Shown piece by piece: positions 4,013 to 5,662 of a DNA stretch of 5,662 bases. A program made the translations under genes and the position numbers. Below the pieces are notes generated by a model, which saw only the letters and a program-made list of their open reading frames with translations, did not search any database and was not told the DNA's origin. The DNA lies in NCBI GenBank assembly GCA_934597125.1, contig CAKTQM010000068.1, positions 1-5,662 on the forward strand. Direction: 5' to 3'. The DNA comes from an uncultured Oscillospiraceae bacterium (lineage in GTDB: Bacteria > Bacillota > Clostridia > Oscillospirales > Oscillospiraceae). How positions within the stretch are numbered: position 1 is the stretch's first letter; every line of letters starts with the position of its first letter.

Positions 4013-5662
4013 TCACATTTCCTTGATGGCAGCCTGAGCGGCAGCCAGACGGGCAATGGGAACACGGAAGGGGGAGCAGGACACGTAGTCCAGACCCACT
4101 TTGTGGCAGAACTCCACGCTGGAGGGGTCGCCGCCATGCTCGCCGCAGATACCCAGATGGATGTCGGGACGGGTGGCGCGGCCCATCTTGCAGGCCATAT
4201 CCACCAGCTTGCCCACGCCCACCTGATCCAGCTTGGCAAAGGGATCGTTCTCGTAGATCTTCTTGTCATAGTAGGCACCCAGGAACTTGCCGGCATCGTC
4301 GCGGCTGAAGCCGAAGGTCATCTGGGTCAGGTCGTTGGTACCGAAGGAGAAGAACTCCGCTTCGGTGGCGATCTGATCAGCGGTCAGCGCGGCGCGGGGA
4401 ATCTCGATCATGGTGCCCACCAGATACTTCATCTTCATACCGGCGGCGGCCAGCTCCTCGTCAGCGGTCTTGACGACCACGTCCTTGACGTATTTCAGCT
4501 CCTTGACCTCGCCCACCAGGGGAATCATGATCTCGGGCTCCATCTTCCACTCGGGGTGCTTCTTCTGCACGCTGATGGCGGCGCGGATAACGGCACGGGT
4601 CTGCATCACGGCGATCTCGGGGAAGGTGACGGCCAGACGGCAGCCGCGATGACCCATCATGGGGTTGAACTCATGCAGGGAGGCGATGATGGCTTTAATC
4701 TCGGCCACGGTCTTGTTCATATCCTTGGCCAGCAGCGCGATATCGGCCTCCTCGGTGGGGACGAACTCGTGCAGGGGGGGATCCAGGAAACGGATGGTGA
4801 CGGGGCAGCCCTCCATGGCCTCATAGATGCCCTCGAAGTCACCCTGCTGCATGGGCAGCAGCTTGGCCAGCGCCTTCTCACGCTGTTCCACGGTGTCGGA
4901 GCAGATCATCTCACGGATGGCGGCGATGCGGTCGCCCTCGAAGAACATATGCTCGGTACGGCACAGGCCGATGCCTTCGGCGCCCAGCTCACGGGCCTTG
5001 GCGGCGTCGTGGGGGGTGTCGGCATTGGTGCGCACCTTCAGGCGGCGATACTTGTCGGCCCAGCTCATGATGCGGCCGAAGTCACCGCCTACGCTGGCGT
5101 CTACGGTGGGCATCGCGCCGTCGTAGATGTTGCCGGTGGAGCCGTCCAGGCTCAGCCAGTCGCCTTCGTGATAGGTCTTGCCGGCCAGGGTGAACTGCTT
5201 GTTGGCCTCGTCCATGACGATGGCACCACAGCCGGAAACGCAGCACTTGCCCATACCGCGGGCCACAACGGCAGCGTGGGAGGTCATGCCGCCGCGGACG
5301 GTCAGGATGCCCTGAGCGGCCTTCATGCCCTCGATATCCTCAGGAGAGGTCTCCAGACGAACCAGAACCACCTTCTCGCCACGGGCGGCCCATTCCTTGG
5401 CGTCCTCGGCGGTGTACACGATCTTGCCGCAGGCGGCGCCGGGGGAGGCGGGCAGGGCCTTGCCCACGGGGGTGGTGGCCTTCAGAGCCTTGGGGTCGAA
5501 CTGAGGATGCAGCAGAGTGTCCAGATTGCGGGGGTCGATCATGGCAACGGCCTGCTGCTCGGAGATCATGCCCTCGTCCACCAGGTCGCAGGCGATCTTC
5601 AGGGCGGCGGGAGCGGTACGCTTGCCGTTGCGGCACTGCAGCATATACAGCTTGCCGTGCTC
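4013..5662 (-). CDS. ppdK: Pyruvate phosphate dikinase, C-terminal 549 residues (partial)
   Basis: PPDK interconverts pyruvate, ATP and phosphate with phosphoenolpyruvate, AMP and pyrophosphate in the cytoplasm. In anaerobic Clostridia it links glycolysis and gluconeogenesis. The window opens inside the gene, 18 nt before an internal ATG at 5644, in the conserved stretch EHGKLYMLQCRNGKRT. About 326 N-terminal residues (the ATP-grasp domain) are missing when aligned to the Clostridium symbiosum enzyme (874 aa). Residues 1-60 here belong to the linker. The phosphohistidine domain follows, with GGMTSHAAVVARG (124-136) carrying catalytic H129 (His455) and neighbouring T127, the residue that PPDK regulatory proteins phosphorylate. 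The PEP/pyruvate barrel has GLCRTEHMF with R235 (Arg561), RFLDPPLHEF with R291 (Arg617), GTMIEIPRA, FGTNDLTQ and GICGEHGGDP with the catalytic Cys506 (Cys831). All expected residues are present, so it should be active. Codon use is strongly biased to GC-ending codons, as in highly expressed genes. Confidence 0.98.
   Translation of the reverse strand, partial: EHGKLYMLQCRNGKRTAPAALKIACDLVDEGMISEQQAVAMIDPRNLDTLLHPQFDPKALKATTPVGKALPASPGAACGKIVYTAEDAKEWAARGEKVVLVRLETSPEDIEGMKAAQGILTVRGGMTSHAAVVARGMGKCCVSGCGAIVMDEANKQFTLAGKTYHEGDWLSLDGSTGNIYDGAMPTVDASVGGDFGRIMSWADKYRRLKVRTNADTPHDAAKARELGAEGIGLCRTEHMFFEGDRIAAIREMICSDTVEQREKALAKLLPMQQGDFEGIYEAMEGCPVTIRFLDPPLHEFVPTEEADIALLAKDMNKTVAEIKAIIASLHEFNPMMGHRGCRLAVTFPEIAVMQTRAVIRAAISVQKKHPEWKMEPEIMIPLVGEVKELKYVKDVVVKTADEELAAAGMKMKYLVGTMIEIPRAALTADQIATEAEFFSFGTNDLTQMTFGFSRDDAGKFLGAYYDKKIYENDPFAKLDQVGVGKLVDMACKMGRATRPDIHLGICGEHGGDPSSVEFCHKVGLDYVSCSPFRVPIARLAAAQAAIKEM

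Noticed and set aside
3480..4037. 185-codon plus-strand open frame
   Set aside because: It runs antisense through the start of the recombinase-like gene, its promoter and the ppdK terminator. It has Pro/Arg/Ser-rich shadow composition and no good ribosome site.
5340..5636. 98-codon minus-strand frame inside ppdK
   Set aside because: It is an Arg/Gly/Pro-rich frame-shifted shadow of the strongly conserved PPDK sequence.

Overview
The window looks like chromosome from a moderately GC-rich Clostridia (Bacillota), most likely an Oscillospiraceae/Ruminococcaceae-type gut anaerobe. This is inferred from a Clostridium-type pyruvate phosphate dikinase (PPDK) with strong GC-ending codon bias, AGGAGG-like ribosome binding sites, consensus sigma-A promoters and hairpin-plus-T-run terminators. 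The organism cannot be named from the sequence alone. Every gene I accept lies on the minus strand, so transcription runs from high to low coordinates.

Layout in the direction of transcription: (1) 5662-4013, the C-terminal 549 residues of PPDK, with a strong terminator at 3924-3882. (2) A 316-bp spacer holding that terminator, three imperfect 12-nt repeats and a promoter. (3) 3696-3187, a 169-aa protein that reads as a serine-recombinase catalytic domain with its active site erased. (4) An AT-rich spacer with a consensus promoter (TTGACA, 18 bp, TATAAT), then 3032-2682, a 116-aa orphan with its own terminator. (5) About 330 bp without a gene, ending in a promoter and a leader resembling that of the preceding gene. 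(6) 2303-1653, a four-cysteine zinc-ribbon protein whose open frame runs through its own terminator into a cluster of sites spaced exactly 42 bp apart. (7) About 670 bp without an intact gene (1652-984), apparently decayed DNA plus the upstream region of the next gene. (8) 983-264, a 239-aa orphan with a 14-bp-stem terminator. (9) A promoter and the first 36 codons of a membrane protein (109-1) leaving the window.

PPDK is a housekeeping enzyme of central carbon metabolism. The four genes downstream look like accessory genes: small, mostly unrecognised, and mostly with individual promoters and terminators rather than one operon. No gene in the window shows that they form a pathway. The evidence for common control is sequence-level only: a shared inverted-repeat leader in front of two of them, and matching promoter hexamers in front of two. 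The best leads are the catalytically dead recombinase-like protein, the 42-bp phased repeats, and the zinc-ribbon frame that has run through its terminator.
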